Shown piece after piece: positions 11,832 through 22,208 of a DNA stretch of 64,000 nt. The translations under genes were made by a program, and so were the position numbers. Below the pieces are notes generated by a model that did not search any database, was not told the DNA's origin, and worked only from the letters and a program-made list of their open reading frames with translations. Positions within the stretch are counted from its first letter, which is position 1. Every line of letters starts with the position of its first letter. The stretch comes from Lumbricus terrestris (Eukaryota; Annelida; Clitellata; Crassiclitellata; Lumbricidae). The stretch is taken from positions 18,585,685-18,649,684 of the forward strand of contig OX457044.1 of NCBI GenBank assembly GCA_949752735.1. Direction: 5' to 3'.

Positions 11832-12080
11832 AAGTACACCTGTTCGTTGGTCAACTTTTTTGTCCATGGGACTCTTAATATCTTTCTAAGACATTTGTTC
11901 TCGAATGCCTGTATAGGCCTACGTCTTTCCTCCTCTTTCTTTAATGTCCATGCCTCACACCCGTATGACGCCAGAGATACAGGTGAAATAGAGAGACAGT
12001 GGCAGGTAGAAGTAGGCATGCTGTATCTGCAGATGTACATGTATGCAACTTCCACTTTCCTCTCTGTTAATTGACGCAAC
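11832..12080 (-). mobile_element. LINE 3' fragment, upstream part (split by hAT)
   Basis: The minus-strand frame reads SYGCEAWTLKKEEERR and AFENKCLRKILRVPW, the conserved RT C-terminal region of LINE endonuclease-reverse transcriptase proteins. The reading stops at the hAT insertion and resumes at 9,110. It is a relic just upstream of the receptor promoter in all three blocks. Confidence 0.7.
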
Positions 12081-12166
12081 CTACATGTATGCGTCTAAAT
12101 CAACAGGTAGGCCTATTTGCGCTGATTTAGTTTCTCCCTCCCTATACCTATAGCTGGTATAGCTGG

Positions 12167-12174
12167 TATATATA
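12167..12174 (+). promoter_or_regulatory. TATA box of receptor copy A
   Basis: TATATATA follows two TAGCTGGTA repeats and lies 89 bp before the exon 1 ATG. A start site near 12,195-12,205 would give a 5' UTR of about 55 nt. The same box and spacing occur at 43,518-43,525 and, inverted, at 33,494-33,501. Confidence 0.6.
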
Positions 12175-12255
12175 GCGGTTAAAGACCTTCAGTCTTCAAT
12201 AACAATTACAGTCGCTCTTCACAACGATATTGGACTCTACGTGAAAATTGCTGGA

Positions 12256-12274
12256 ATGGATTTAGAAATCAACG
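12256..12274 (+). CDS. Receptor copy A, coding exon 1 (MDLEIN + split Gly)
   Basis: ATG GAT TTA GAA ATC AAC G is followed at once by the donor GTAAGG. The exon ends in phase 1. Its last G joins GC at 13,721 to make a Gly codon, giving N-G-S, a glycosylation sequon created across the splice junction. Exon, donor and phase are identical in copies B and C, which supports it over the internal ATGs of exon 2. RNA evidence is not available here, and a further upstream exon is possible. Confidence 0.75.
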
Positions 12275-12480
12275 GTAAGGTTAATTCGCTAATAAAGCTA
12301 CAATAGCTACACTCTACCAGGATGAAGTACCTTGTGAAATTTAATGATGATAGGTGTTACAGATGTTCAAATGAACGCAAGTGGGCCTTAACTATTGGCC
12401 TACAGTAGGCCTGCGTAGCGTGCATGAGTGCATCCTTTGACGCACAGGCAACTTAGGTAGGCGGCTGTAGGCCTATGATA

Positions 12481-12690
12481 CAGGGCTGTTTTTAAGGAAT
12501 TTTTAGAACTGCACAACCTCTTCTCTCCTTTCTCGTTCTCCATGGTAAATTAGGCTACTCCCAATCTGAGGAAAATGGAATATTTTCACTAGTTTTAACT
12601 GCACGGAACGTGACGGAAGTGCTTCTACAACTGTACAAATCCATTTAGAACTGCACATTTTGTGTACAACTGCACGTTAAAAAAGCCCTG
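12481..12690. mobile_element. hAT MITE in intron of receptor A, TSD CTATGATA
   Basis: A 210-bp element begins CAGGGCTGTTTTTAAG, ends TTAAAAAAGCCCTG and is flanked by perfect CTATGATA repeats (12,473-12,480 and 12,691-12,698). Its subterminal GTGCAGTT motifs resemble the left end of the 2.7-kb element at 9,111, so both are probably one family. Copy C has it at 44,619-44,838. Copy B keeps the empty site near 32,475. Confidence 0.92.
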
Positions 12691-13090
12691 CTATGATATG
12701 GGTCAAAGCATTAAATAGTAACTTCTAAAGCGCCAGTATCTTGATCGCCAATCAGTGGAGCTCCCAAACAAAGCCACCATTATTTTGTCTTTGAAAATGT
12801 TTAGGACTATACCTACTGAGCAGAATTCGTTGTTATCAAATGGCAATGACAAAAGATGTCCTAGAGCGCAAAGAACTGTCGATAAAAGAGTTAAATGAAA
12901 GAACAGAAGACGAACGAATTATAGCGACTCAGTTAGCGTGTATACATTGGTTGGAGCGTAGACTGCGTCCCATAATAGACCCAATAAGCCTCACCTACTC
13001 CGTGTTAGACTAGAGATGGTGCTGATTGTGGTTCGCTTCCAAGTGCTTGATTATTTCAAAGATTTTATTCGCGGGCTAGAACTCTATACG

Positions 13091-13255
13091 CATGGGCGGA
13101 GTTTGGTTTCCGTTCTTGGAGGGCTAAAGCCTTCTTGGGGGGAGGATGGGGGGCTAAGCCCGGAAAAAGAAACCAATAACACGGTAAAATAATGAATCTG
13201 GGTCTTCTTGGGGGGGGGGGCTTAGCCCCCTATCCCCTGATAAACTCCGCCCATG
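13091..13255. mobile_element. hAT MITE in intron of receptor A, TSD TCTATACG
   Basis: A 165-bp element has 14-bp perfect inverted ends (CATGGGCGGAGTTT) and perfect 8-bp flanks TCTATACG (13,083-13,090 and 13,256-13,263). The centre is G-runs and GGGGGCTAAGCCCC palindromes. It is present in all three receptor introns, so it predates every duplication in the window. Confidence 0.92.
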
Positions 13256-13720
13256 TCTATACGTAGGCATACGCGAAAAACCCAAATTGAGCGACATCCA
13301 ATGAACATGGGTTGGGGTGGAGTAATGAAGGACCTCACACGCATAGGTGCAATCACGTCCTAAAAGTTGGGGGACCATAATGGATTACGTCCTAAAAGTT
13401 GGGGACCATAATAATAAAGTTAGGGGACCACTCAAAAGTTGGAGGGGGACGCGTCCCGTGGGTCTCATAGGGTGGTTGCGCCTATGCTCACACAGCCAAT
13501 TTATCACGGTCAAAGCCATGCACGATTGCAGCGTAAAATCGAATACTTTACATTTACATAAGTCATAAGGAATGAACAAGGGAAGTGAACGAATGAGTGG
13601 AGAAGAGGAAGATGGAACGAAACGTCCAATGACAACAGGAGTGAAATTTATAACGAAACATAGATCGAACCGATAAATACATTTTTGCAAGACGTTGTTG
13701 GTAATTTTTTACATCTGTAG

Positions 13721-14745
13721 GCAGCGACTCCAACAGCACAGAATCACCGGAAGACAATACCACCACCGTTGGCCAATCATCCGTTTCCGGAGGACAATCG
13801 TCATCTTATGCCTTTCCATTCGAGTTAACGGCCGTCATCGTCTGTATCGGATTCGTTGGAATGATCGCCAACGGAGCCGTCCTCTGGGCTTTGGTCTCGA
13901 ACCACCGCAAGGGCAACACCAACGTCACCCTCATCCTCAACCAGACCGTCGCTGACTTCTTCTCCTGCACCTTTCTGCTCATCACCAACGTACTAAGGCT
14001 CTTCGACATCTACCTCAGCGGCGTCTGGGGGAATGTACTCTGCAGCGTCATCTTCGTCGACACACTGATATGGGTCGGGTTGGTTGCGTCCATCACCAGT
14101 CTGGTTATTCTGACGCTCGAGCGATACTTCAAGATCGTCCATCCGGTCCTGCACCGAAAGCAGTTTCGTCCGTGGATCTTCAAGGCGGCCGTGTTGGTAA
14201 CCTGGGGCAGTGGAATTCTGCGCAACATCCAAATCCTACTGTCGACTAGAGTTGTCAACGGTCGATGTGTCGACGTAATGAAGTCATTCGCCTCTCAGCT
14301 AGCCTACTCAACTTTCGTGTTCGTCTGGGATTTTGCCATACCACTCATCGTGTTCTTCTACTGCTATGGGAGAATCCTCATGGTAGTGAGGTCAACGAAG
14401 GGTGAAGTGCCACACCCTTCCAATGCTTTGTCAAGCACCGCGGCCAGGGATACAGCCGCAAGGATTCAGTTGAATGTCATCCGTACTCTACTTATGATCT
14501 CAGCGACGTTCATCGTCTGCTGGGCCCCTTGCGAAATCAACAGAATGCTGTACTTTACACGTGCAATCCCGTTCAGCAACTCCTACTCCATCACAGTTGC
14601 ATTGGTTTTCCTGAATACGGCGGTCAATCCCCTGATCTATGCCGCCAAGTACCAACCGGTCAGGAGAAGTCTTCTGGGCCTCATTGGCATCAAGAGCCAA
14701 GGTCAAAGTGTGGCACCAATGACAACCGCCACTTACAACGCCTGA
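13721..14745 (+). CDS. Class A (rhodopsin-type) GPCR, copy A, exon 2
   Basis: With exon 1 this gives a 347-residue seven-transmembrane receptor of the plasma membrane. The extracellular N-tail carries three sequons (N6-G-S, N11-S-T, N19-T-T). Visible class A landmarks are N57 in TM1, D85 in TM2 (QTVAD), C114 and C189 for the extracellular disulfide, E140-R141-Y142 in place of DRY, W168 in TM4, P214 in TM5, CWAP (273-276) in TM6 and NPLIY (309-313) in TM7, then a tail of about 34 residues. The acceptor TTTTTTACATCTGTAG precedes 13,721. The M at 13,861 is inside TM1 and is not the start. Relative to B and C this copy lacks two codons in extracellular loop 2 and differs in TM6-TM7 (CEINRMLYFTR). 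The ligand is unknown. It could be peptide or chemosensory, and lineage-expanded orphan receptors of this type occur in echinoderms. Confidence 0.88.
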
Positions 14746-15290
14746 TTGATGACTCTTGGCTTTCGAGTGGAGCTTTGTAAATCTGAAGATTACGATTAAG
14801 ATTGCGATTTTACACCTAAACTAGCTGCGGTGTACCCGGTGTTGCCCGATAAATTTTTGTTTTTCGCCTCTGGGGTATCCGCCGTTGACCGAAAATTTGT
14901 GTTCACTTACGCGCATTTTGGTGACCTCCCCCTACAGCTAAATCCGACATGCCCCTACATGTGCTGACCGCGGGCGGGTCGCACTCTATCTCTAGATGCA
15001 AGGATGAGGTGTAAAGCTTCGAAACTGCGGGAATGTCTGAAAAAAGCGAAATTTCGGCTTTTCGCTCGAGCGCAGGCCCCCACGAAAAGGAGAATTCACC
15101 AACCCCTCCGCTGGGTGCACGGGTCTGGTCAATTATTGCGAAACTGAGGGTGTATAAACATAAATATCCACAGCCGCATTCTCCTTCCCTGTGGTTTCTG
15201 CACTAAGGCTAAGCGAGCCTCTGAGTAACTTAGGTAATCATTCTGAGAGCGGCGAGAATGCCGTCGATTTGACGGCATGACGTCTGCTAG
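14746..15290. other. Receptor A 3' flank with conserved repeat motif
   Basis: The 3' flank keeps GAAGATTACGATTAAGATTGCG and CTAGCTGCGGTGTACCCGG-GTTGCCCG in all three blocks. No AATAAA was recognised close to the stop. The latter motif looks repetitive and may begin a separate short element ending near CTTTATATATTAGAT (18,506 here, about 47,712 in C). Confidence 0.4.
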
Positions 15291-15930
15291 GGGGTGCTTG
15301 AGCACCCCCCAGGGCGAAAAAGGTGACCCACGCAATTTTTCCAAATCCGATGAGTTTTTTTGGGTGGGGTGGGGGGGGGGGGGGTAGGGGGTCTTTCGGT
15401 CTTTCAGATTACACAATCAAGCAAGTTCATTCATTCTTCTGTATTATAATTTTAGTCAAATTCATAGTTCATAAAGCACTTGATTTGAGTGTTTACCTGA
15501 GTTTGACTGGGTCTCGAGAATTTGCCTATAGATCCTGTGCCTTTACATTACAGTATCTCACCAATTTATTGTTTATATGTTGCGACTTAATTGATAGTAC
15601 CGTGTGTGCATTTTTTGGCAAAATTTGGCGAAATGATAGCAGTTTTTAGTTGCTGCATGTTTATTATAATTTTTGCCTTACATAAACTGCCATATTATAC
15701 CATGGTCTTATTTCCTACTATATAACTATAATTTTATTATTATTTATTATTATAATATAATTATGATACTATCATATATGATACAATCATAATCATATGA
15801 TATTATAATGTGCATAACTTACGGTACTGTTATTGGCGGATATTTAGGGCGATAGGGGAGACGTAAGTAATTGTTAGGCAACAGTATGAAGTCTTAAAAC
15901 CCAAAGTTTGTGGTATAAATGGACGGATAT
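15291..15930. other. Left part of a block A-specific replacement
   Basis: From 15,291 the sequence departs from blocks B and C. It starts with GGGGTGCTTGAGCACCCCCC, has a G-run near 15,370, then AT-rich DNA with (ATTATTAT)n around 15,720-15,800. The homologous junction returns at 18,465 after GAGCACCCCCCAGG. No gene seen. Confidence 0.4.
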
Positions 15931-17040
15931 GCTTATATTCCCCCAATATGTCATAAATATTTCATAATTATTAATAAAAATTTATGCAATGTTATCAACT
16001 GTTTATCCATAATGAACAATTTGGTTAAGACAGCCTAAAACGCTGTCATTACAGTGTGTGTAAATTAAAAACAACTCTAAGACGATGGGAGGGAAATTTA
16101 TTGGAATCTTATATCACATCTCTGAACACTAAAATCATGAGTTATTTTTTAAAAATGACAGCTTTAAAAGTCAGGGTGCACTTTGCAAATCCCACAATTT
16201 TTAAGTAATTGTGAGGTAGGCTAACACTCTGAAATTTTAAATTAAAATCTATGACTATCAGCATTGAAAATGAATTTTTTTATTAAGATGACAGCTTAAA
16301 AGCCTACCATTGCAGCATGGAAATTAAAAATAATAAAAATGGGGAGGGGGCATTGAAATCTTACACCATGTCTTTCAGCAATGAAATCATGATAAATTTC
16401 GCTAAAATGACACCCTGTAATGATACCACTGCAGTGTGGAAATAAAAATTCTATGTTGGGGAGGAGGCACACCCCCCTGCCCAAACCCATTCTCCTGCTA
16501 GGTCTATGTTGAAATCCGAAATCACTCCTTTTTATGAGTACGGAAGTAGCCTAATAGTTATTTTGCTAAGTTGACATCTTAGAATGGTACGATAATAAAC
16601 GTGGAAAATCAGAATTTTTTTATAATTGTGAGTCGGCCTATATTCATTGAAGTTTAGACCACTCTTGTCAGCAATGAAATAGTATAGCAATTATGTATGT
16701 TTTGCTTTAGATGCTTACTTAAAATGTTGCCACAACAGTATGGAAACTAGAAAATTTATGATGTGGAGGGGCACATCCCCTCTCATAGCCCTGCCCTCTC
16801 GGCGCCACGTGCTTTGGAGATTTTCCGTCGGATGCTCGCCTTTCCCCAGTAACCTAGATTCCCAGAGAAGGGACTAGAAAAGACACAGGTTATTGGGGGG
16901 GGGATGGGACTAGATTAAACACTAATTATTCTGCCACTCACGGGCAGAGAAGGACTAAGGCCTTTTGTTTTCCCTAAACAAATGGAAAAGGACATTATTT
17001 TTTAAAGTCCTAAACCGTGTTTTTCAGAAGTTTTCATGAC
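15931..17040. repeat. Diverged ~120-bp tandem modules, second locus
   Basis: The same module type as 10,080-10,880: ACAGCCTAAAA, CCATTACAGTGTG, GGGGAGGGG(G)CA, TTGAAATCTTA-ACCATGTCT, TCAGCAATGAAAT. About eight copies lead into GCTCGCCTTTCCCC, which parallels GCTCGTTCGTTTCCCC at 10,890. This suggests a second, older copy of the same element interior. Confidence 0.55.
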
Positions 17041-17368
17041 TCTATCGCTCATAACCGTGCACAGCTGGCAAACAAGAGCCTGAAACGCATCAGCTACCCA
17101 CTCTTTTAGAGTTAGCAAGCTCACAAGTTAAGACAGTCAAAAAAGACTCGTTGAATAAACTCCGCCACTGAGCGAACTCTGCCAGTGCCAGTCCCAAGTC
17201 TGGATAAAGGAGGAGGGCGTCGCTGATGTCAAAAGTAAAAAATGCGTTGGTTTCTGAGGCTCCGCCCCAGACCCCGCTGGGGGAGCTTACGACGCTCCCC
17301 CAGACCCCCTAGTCGGCATTGGCTTCGTGCCTTCGGCACTCGCTGCTTCGCACCTTCGGCGCTTACAA

Positions 17369-18433
17369 TAATCAAATCAAATCAAATCATTTATTTGGCA
17401 ACCAAGAAACAAGGAACTATAACAAATCAAATCAAGCATCAAAGAAAACAAAGTTGATAAATGTAACAAGACGGTACTTAACTATTGACGCATATATAGA
17501 TACAAATTGGTTGCACAGGGGACCCGGAAGGGGTCTTGCAACCCCGCTAGGTGAATCCCCTGGGCAGTAATATACCATGATGATGATGGCCATTAGGTTG
17601 CCGTTGAAAGGTCCTGGTTTAAATTATAGTGAGACAGAAAAAGGAAAATAAAAAGCAAACATCTTAACTAAAAGCACAGTTACACATTCGATTATGATAG
17701 GGCCTTTATAAACATTTGAAGCACAAAAGTCATCGGATAGCCGGGATACTGCATGGGCAACTAAGGATTTAGATATAACTTGAGTCGCCACCAAATTTAT
17801 TCAAAGAAGAGACAGGTTATTAATAGTTTATCAATTAACGACTGTGTAATATGAATCAATTATTAGACACAATGTGCAGGAATAAATTCATTAATTATTA
17901 TCGAGAATCAGGGTACGCAGTCTTACTTTAAAGAGAGAAAGATTAGGTAGCAATCTGATGGAAAGGGGAATCTCATTCCATGATTGAACCCCACTATATT
18001 TAACAGAGAAGCGTCGGATATTGGTGTGGGCATGGGGCAAGTGGTAGGAGTCAGCATGTCTAGTATGATAGGAGTGCACCTCCGTAGTATGGAGGAAGAA
18101 GTTCTTGAATACTGAAGGTAATAGGCCATGAAAATATCTGAACATGAAATCGCCTATCTGGATCTGCCTAATTTGGTAAACATTGAGAAGGCTGTATTCA
18201 TGGAATTTAGATTCTGTCGAAGCTCCATAGGGCAGGTGTCCTATAAATCGAATAGCTCGCTTTTGGAGCTTGATTAGATTCAGTAGACTAGATTTATAGG
18301 TAGAAGCCCAAATTATATTACAGTACGTGAGGTATGGGTATATAAGTGAATAATACAATGTGAGACGAATTTGAAAAGGTACTAGCTGGGAGGTACGGAA
18401 TAATATTAATAATATAATAATAATTCTGAGCAC
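17369..18433 (-). mobile_element. 5'-truncated LINE (minus strand)
   Basis: A minus-strand frame (18,433 to 17,891) encodes the RT C-terminal region: YPYLTYCNIIWASTYKSS, LQKRAIRFIGHLPYG, MFRYFHGLLP, TRHADSYHLPHAHTNIRR and SGVQSWNEIP. About 520 bp of 3' UTR follow, ending in an (AATCA)n-type tail at 17,371-17,390. The layout fits CR1/Jockey-group LINEs. Endonuclease and RT core are missing. The apparent start Met is a truncation artefact. Confidence 0.8.
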
Positions 18434-19225
18434 CCCCCAGGAAAATTTCCTGGTTGCGCCCCTGCTTTCTTGGGACAGAATACATACAAACAGAGAACTT
18501 TGCTTTATATATTAGATTGCTTGTGACATTTGTTGTTCAACAGCAGAACTGTTTTAATATCTTCTTTTGAGCATAGCAGTCTCATGATATTTCTTTGTCG
18601 TTGTGCTCTCTTTCCATCTTCATCAAACTGTACAAAGTTTCTATTCACTTGTTTCACTTGTTTTCTCGTTCGGTCTTCCTCAAATTGCCAAAAATATTGT
18701 TAAGTTCTAATGTCGATTGCTTTTCGATTTTCTCTGAATCTTGATGGCCTGTTTTCTTCAGCAAATAATTCTCGTACAAATCATTTTGTGGTCTAAAGCT
18801 CTAAATCCTAGGCCTATATGAACTATGATTGGAGCTGCTATAATAGATCAGCCTTTGATTTGCGGTAGGGCCTAAGTTTTTTACTTATAGCCTAACATAG
18901 ACTCGACGACAGCCTAGTTGAACTACTTTAATTAGCAAACTAGCAAATTTAATGGACATGGGCTTATTATATAAATTATTAGGACACCTACCTGTAAATG
19001 CGCCTCGCTTTGTTGTTTGCGTAGATATGCATAACGTTTCGAAGTTTCAAAAACTGTATGCGGATTTGAAAGACGGATCCTGCCGATAATAGGTCTATTC
19101 TAGTTAGATGTGTGCTGTCTCGGTGGCGTCGTTAACTGTAAAAAGTGAGACTATCAAATATGTGAGTATGATTCCAATATGACATAATATGCATGATCTC
19201 AATTGGTATCATGTACATGTATGTA
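18434..19225. other. Duplicated non-coding DNA
   Basis: It matches 47,665-49,775 in block C (minus C's hAT insertion) and 29,425-29,810 in block B inverted. No coding region or RNA gene seen. Confidence 0.45.
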
Positions 19226-19233
19226 GTAATAAC

Positions 19234-19617
19234 GGTTTGGGTCCACTATTCCGAGGGTCCACTATTCCGAAGGTCCACTATTCCGAACCTAACCCTAAAC
19301 ATAACCCTAAACCTAACTATAGCCAACCTTGACCATGTCCATAAACCTAACCCTAACCAGCCCCAACCCTAACCATGGCCCTAAGCCTAAACCTAGCCCA
19401 CCCCAACCATAACCATAACCCTAACGCTAACCATCCCCAACCCTAGCCCTAGCCATGACCATAAACCTAATTCTAACCCACCCAACCCTAACCCCAACCC
19501 CAACCCTAACCCTAACCCATTGTAACCCTAGCCACAAGGATAACGAACAAAATATGGTGGATATTCGGAATAGTGGACCTTCGGAATAGTGGACCTTCGG
19601 AATAGCGGACCGTTACC
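19234..19617. mobile_element. Fold-back element with telomere-like core, TSD GTAATAAC
   Basis: Each end has tandem copies of a 16-bp unit, GGTCCACTATTCCGAA, in inverted orientation at the two ends. The core, about 19,276-19,540, is a degenerate run of CCCTAA/CCCTAACC hexamers. The 384-bp unit is flanked by perfect 8-bp repeats GTAATAAC (19,226-19,233 and 19,618-19,625). Block C at about 49,781 has one GTAATAAC and no insert. The 8-bp duplication fits hAT or P-type transposition. No protein is encoded. Confidence 0.88.
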
Positions 19618-19625
19618 GTAATAAC

Positions 19626-20199
19626 ACGCATACAGTCGGTGGCCGCGCCACCATGCAGTGGCCGCGTCAGATGGTTTGACCTATCTATTTTAGTATTGAC
19701 CCGCTTTCTGATCTGCCAAAAATTTTTGGAAGCTTTAGTATCTCCTTTAATTACATTTAACTTATTCGACCTGCTGAACAACTCCCATGACCTTATAACG
19801 CGAACTGCTATTATAATAGCTGTATTAGGCCTATAGCTGGAGCCCCCAATGATTGCCGTGGCTGATCGTTCTTTCAGCAATTTCAATTGCGCACCGTGTA
19901 GGCCTATTTTAGCAGCGAAAATGGTATTGGCCTATATTTATTTAAGCGATTTTGACCGAAAGACTTTAAAAAGTCATCAGTTTTTTTCAGTGGGCTACCG
20001 GAAATGGTCGATTTGTCGAACTTTTTTGATCAGGAACCCGAATTCCTCAATTCCAAACCGAAAACAGATCTCGATGGACTAGATTAAATACTGCGTCATG
20101 AACTGCATACTCGACAACGTAAATATATGAATTAAAGTAACTGAGATAGCACAGCATACATGTATACTGGAGAAACAATACGAATAATAATTAAATTAC
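19626..20199. other. Duplicated non-coding DNA
   Basis: Shared with block C (about 49,790-50,460), where part is duplicated locally (49,820-49,950 repeats 49,470-49,600). No gene seen. Confidence 0.4.
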
Positions 20200-20316
20200 C
20201 CGGTACAATGTGCTGTTGCCAATCTTTGCCATGCAGTCAACCAGCTCCAGCTGGTTGAACTGCACGCCCAGAGACCACCACGGGGAGGTGTTGGCAATTC
20301 GGTCTCCGTAGTCCGC
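20200..20316 (-). other. Possible orphan or fossil coding exon
   Basis: The minus strand has 39 open codons with protein-like composition (DYGDRIANTSPWWSLG, then FNQLELVDCMAKIG). They are bounded by AG upstream and CGG|GTAATT downstream. Block C keeps the frame at 50,578-50,461 with an in-frame 6-bp insertion, but has lost the donor. GC content and sequence conservation exceed the surroundings. The family is not recognised. It may be an exon of a host gene split by the duplication or a carried-over fragment. Confidence 0.35.
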
Positions 20317-20651
20317 TCAATTCAGCGCTACTCAGGCAGTAGAATTTCGTCATCAGTTTAATTAGTAGGCCTATATAAAAATTATAGTTAGGCTATATAC
20401 CCGCAGAAAAAAAATCAATTTTAGAATTTTATAAATTTTGAGTAATCTCCTTTTATTTGGGTTGGAATGCACGACAAAGATTCGCACAGAGTGACACTGA
20501 CGCAAATGCAGAAATAAGCTTGGGCCTACAACTTCCAGACATTGGAATACCTGGTCATAATTATACAGAGCGGTAGAAAACCATGAGTAGGGTCATATCA
20601 CAAACCATGCAGCAAGAGGCTGAGCATGTAAGTGAACGCAAAAAGACCAGG

Positions 20652-20652
<1 letters not shown>

Positions 20653-20688
<36 letters not shown>

Positions 20689-20757
20689 GTGGTGTATATG
20701 TATGTGTGAGTGTATGTATGTGTGCGTGTGTGGTATGTGTCTGTGTGTTAAACAGCA
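20653..20757. repeat. (GT)n microsatellite, block A
   Basis: An interrupted GT/TATG tract. Long Cys-Val or Thr-His ORFs here are repeat artefacts. The block C partner at 50,905-51,086 is longer. Confidence 0.95.
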
Positions 20758-20759
20758 CA

Positions 20760-21237
20760 ACTGAATGCCAATTAACGAATAAAGAGCGAGAAGGCGGAGA
20801 AGAGGCGACGTCAACAGAGTGAAACGGGGACAGAAAATCTGAAGATTGAGAATGAAAGCCATGGGCAAACCAGCAGAGCAACGGTAGAGGCAGGCATGGA
20901 GAGAAGGATAAATCAGAGAGCTCTAGTATTGGTCGACGAAATGCAAAGATTCGATCAGTTATTAATATTGCGAGAATGATGAAAACGAAGTTAGTTTTCG
21001 AAAATGTTAAATGAGCAAAAACCGAAAGTAGGCTAGATCTAATTAGGAGCGAGATAGAGATTGAAAGTCCCTTAAACAAAGCTTTAAAATTAGACGATTC
21101 GTCATTATTATTAACGCGTAGGCGAATAATTTGAAAGCGAAGACGATAACGGTAGACAATTATTAAAGAATATTGCGGAAAATAGAAATTAAAAAATCCT
21201 GAGTCAGCTTGCCTTGAGCGGACTACCCAAATGGTTC
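20760..21237. other. Duplicated DNA before the LTR element
   Basis: The sequence matches 51,087-51,572 in block C. It ends at CCCAAATGGTTC, the insertion site of the LTR element. No gene is supported. The 284-aa minus-strand ORF crossing it runs through the LTR and the GT repeat and is spurious. Confidence 0.4.
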
Positions 21238-22149
21238 TGTGGCGAAATTGGGGTCCCCTTGCCCCACTCCGCCAGCTGTGTTTCCCCTGGGTGGTCTCGG
21301 CGGCCTCCTGGCCTTCCCGCCATGATCGGCCTCTTGGTTTTCCCGCCGTAATTAGCCTCTCAGCCTCCCGTGTTAGCCGCTTGATTGGCCTTCCTGCCTT
21401 CGGCGGCAGTATCATTTGATGTAGAGAGGCAGCCTCTCAGCCTCCCACGCTCCCCCCGCGGCGGTGTCCTTTGATGTAGTCGGCCTCTTGTAATTGGCCT
21501 CCCTGCCTTCGGCGGCAGTATTCTTTGATGTAGGAAGGCAGCCTCTCGGCCTCCCGCGGCAGCGCCTTTGATGTGGGCGGTCTCTCTGAATTGGCCTCCC
21601 GAGTTTAAGTGGCCTCTCTGAATTGGCCTCCCGAGATTATCCCACGGCCTCCCGAGATTTGCCCGCGGCCTCTCTGAATTGGCCTCCCGAGTTTAAGTGG
21701 CCTCTCTGAATTGGCCTCCCGAGGTTTGGCGCGCGGCCTTCCGAGGCTTAGCCCACGGCCTCCCGTGGTTTGGGACCCTGGTTCCCCTCCCTCTTTTCGG
21801 GTATATAAGGGAGCCCGTTGCTCCGTGTAGTTAGTCATCGAGAGGGTAGTCAGCTAGTGGCCAGTCGTTACGTAGAAGAGTCGAAGTGAAGCAGTCAGTC
21901 GTGAAGTGAATCGTATGGTCGTGCAGCAGTGTGTAGTGATCGCTTCAATAAACTGTGTTTCTTTCTTCATCGTCGTTGTGTCTGTTGGACTGGGCGAATC
22001 GACCGGAAGAACTGCACTACCTTCGAAAGACGACGAAGGCGGACTCGCGTCTCCCTCCTGAGACGACACGCGGACATATTTGGGCTGGCACCCGCGGCCT
22101 CTTGGATTCGGTGCTGCAGCCGCGCGCTTATTCTCTCGTTTCCGCCACA
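21238..22149 (+). repeat. 5' LTR
   Basis: 912 bp, TG...CA ends. U3 holds tandem GGCCTCTCTGAATT/GGCCTCCCGAG units. A TATA box (TATATAAG, 21,802) and AATAAA (21,946) fall in expected places. It is nearly identical to the 3' LTR for about 858 bp, then differs over the last 50 bp before the shared CCGCCACA end. Confidence 0.92.
21802..21809 (+). promoter_or_regulatory. LTR TATA box
   Basis: TATATAAG in CGGGTATATAAGGGAG; transcription would begin about 30 bp downstream, defining R. The 3' LTR has the same box at about 25,620. Confidence 0.6.
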
Positions 22150-22150
22150 C

Positions 22151-22168
22151 TGGTACCAGAAGTGGGGT
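22151..22168 (+). other. Putative primer-binding site
   Basis: TGGTACCAGAAGTGGGGT begins 1 bp after the 5' LTR end, with the TGG that pairs with a tRNA CCA end. The tRNA species was not identified. Confidence 0.55.
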
Positions 22169-22208
22169 GTGTGGTCGCTTCTGATCGACATTCGCAGATC
22201 GACCGACG

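Noticed and set aside
13993..14258. Minus-strand ORFs across receptor exon 2 (also in B and C)
   Set aside because: Shadows of the coding strand in a GC-rich exon.
19276..19540. True telomere or chromosome end
   Set aside because: The CCCTAA run is degenerate, only about 265 bp, and enclosed by inverted ends with an 8-bp target duplication.
20561..21415. 284-aa minus-strand ORF
   Set aside because: It crosses a (CA)n tract, duplicated non-coding DNA and the LTR edge, so it cannot predate the LTR insertion.
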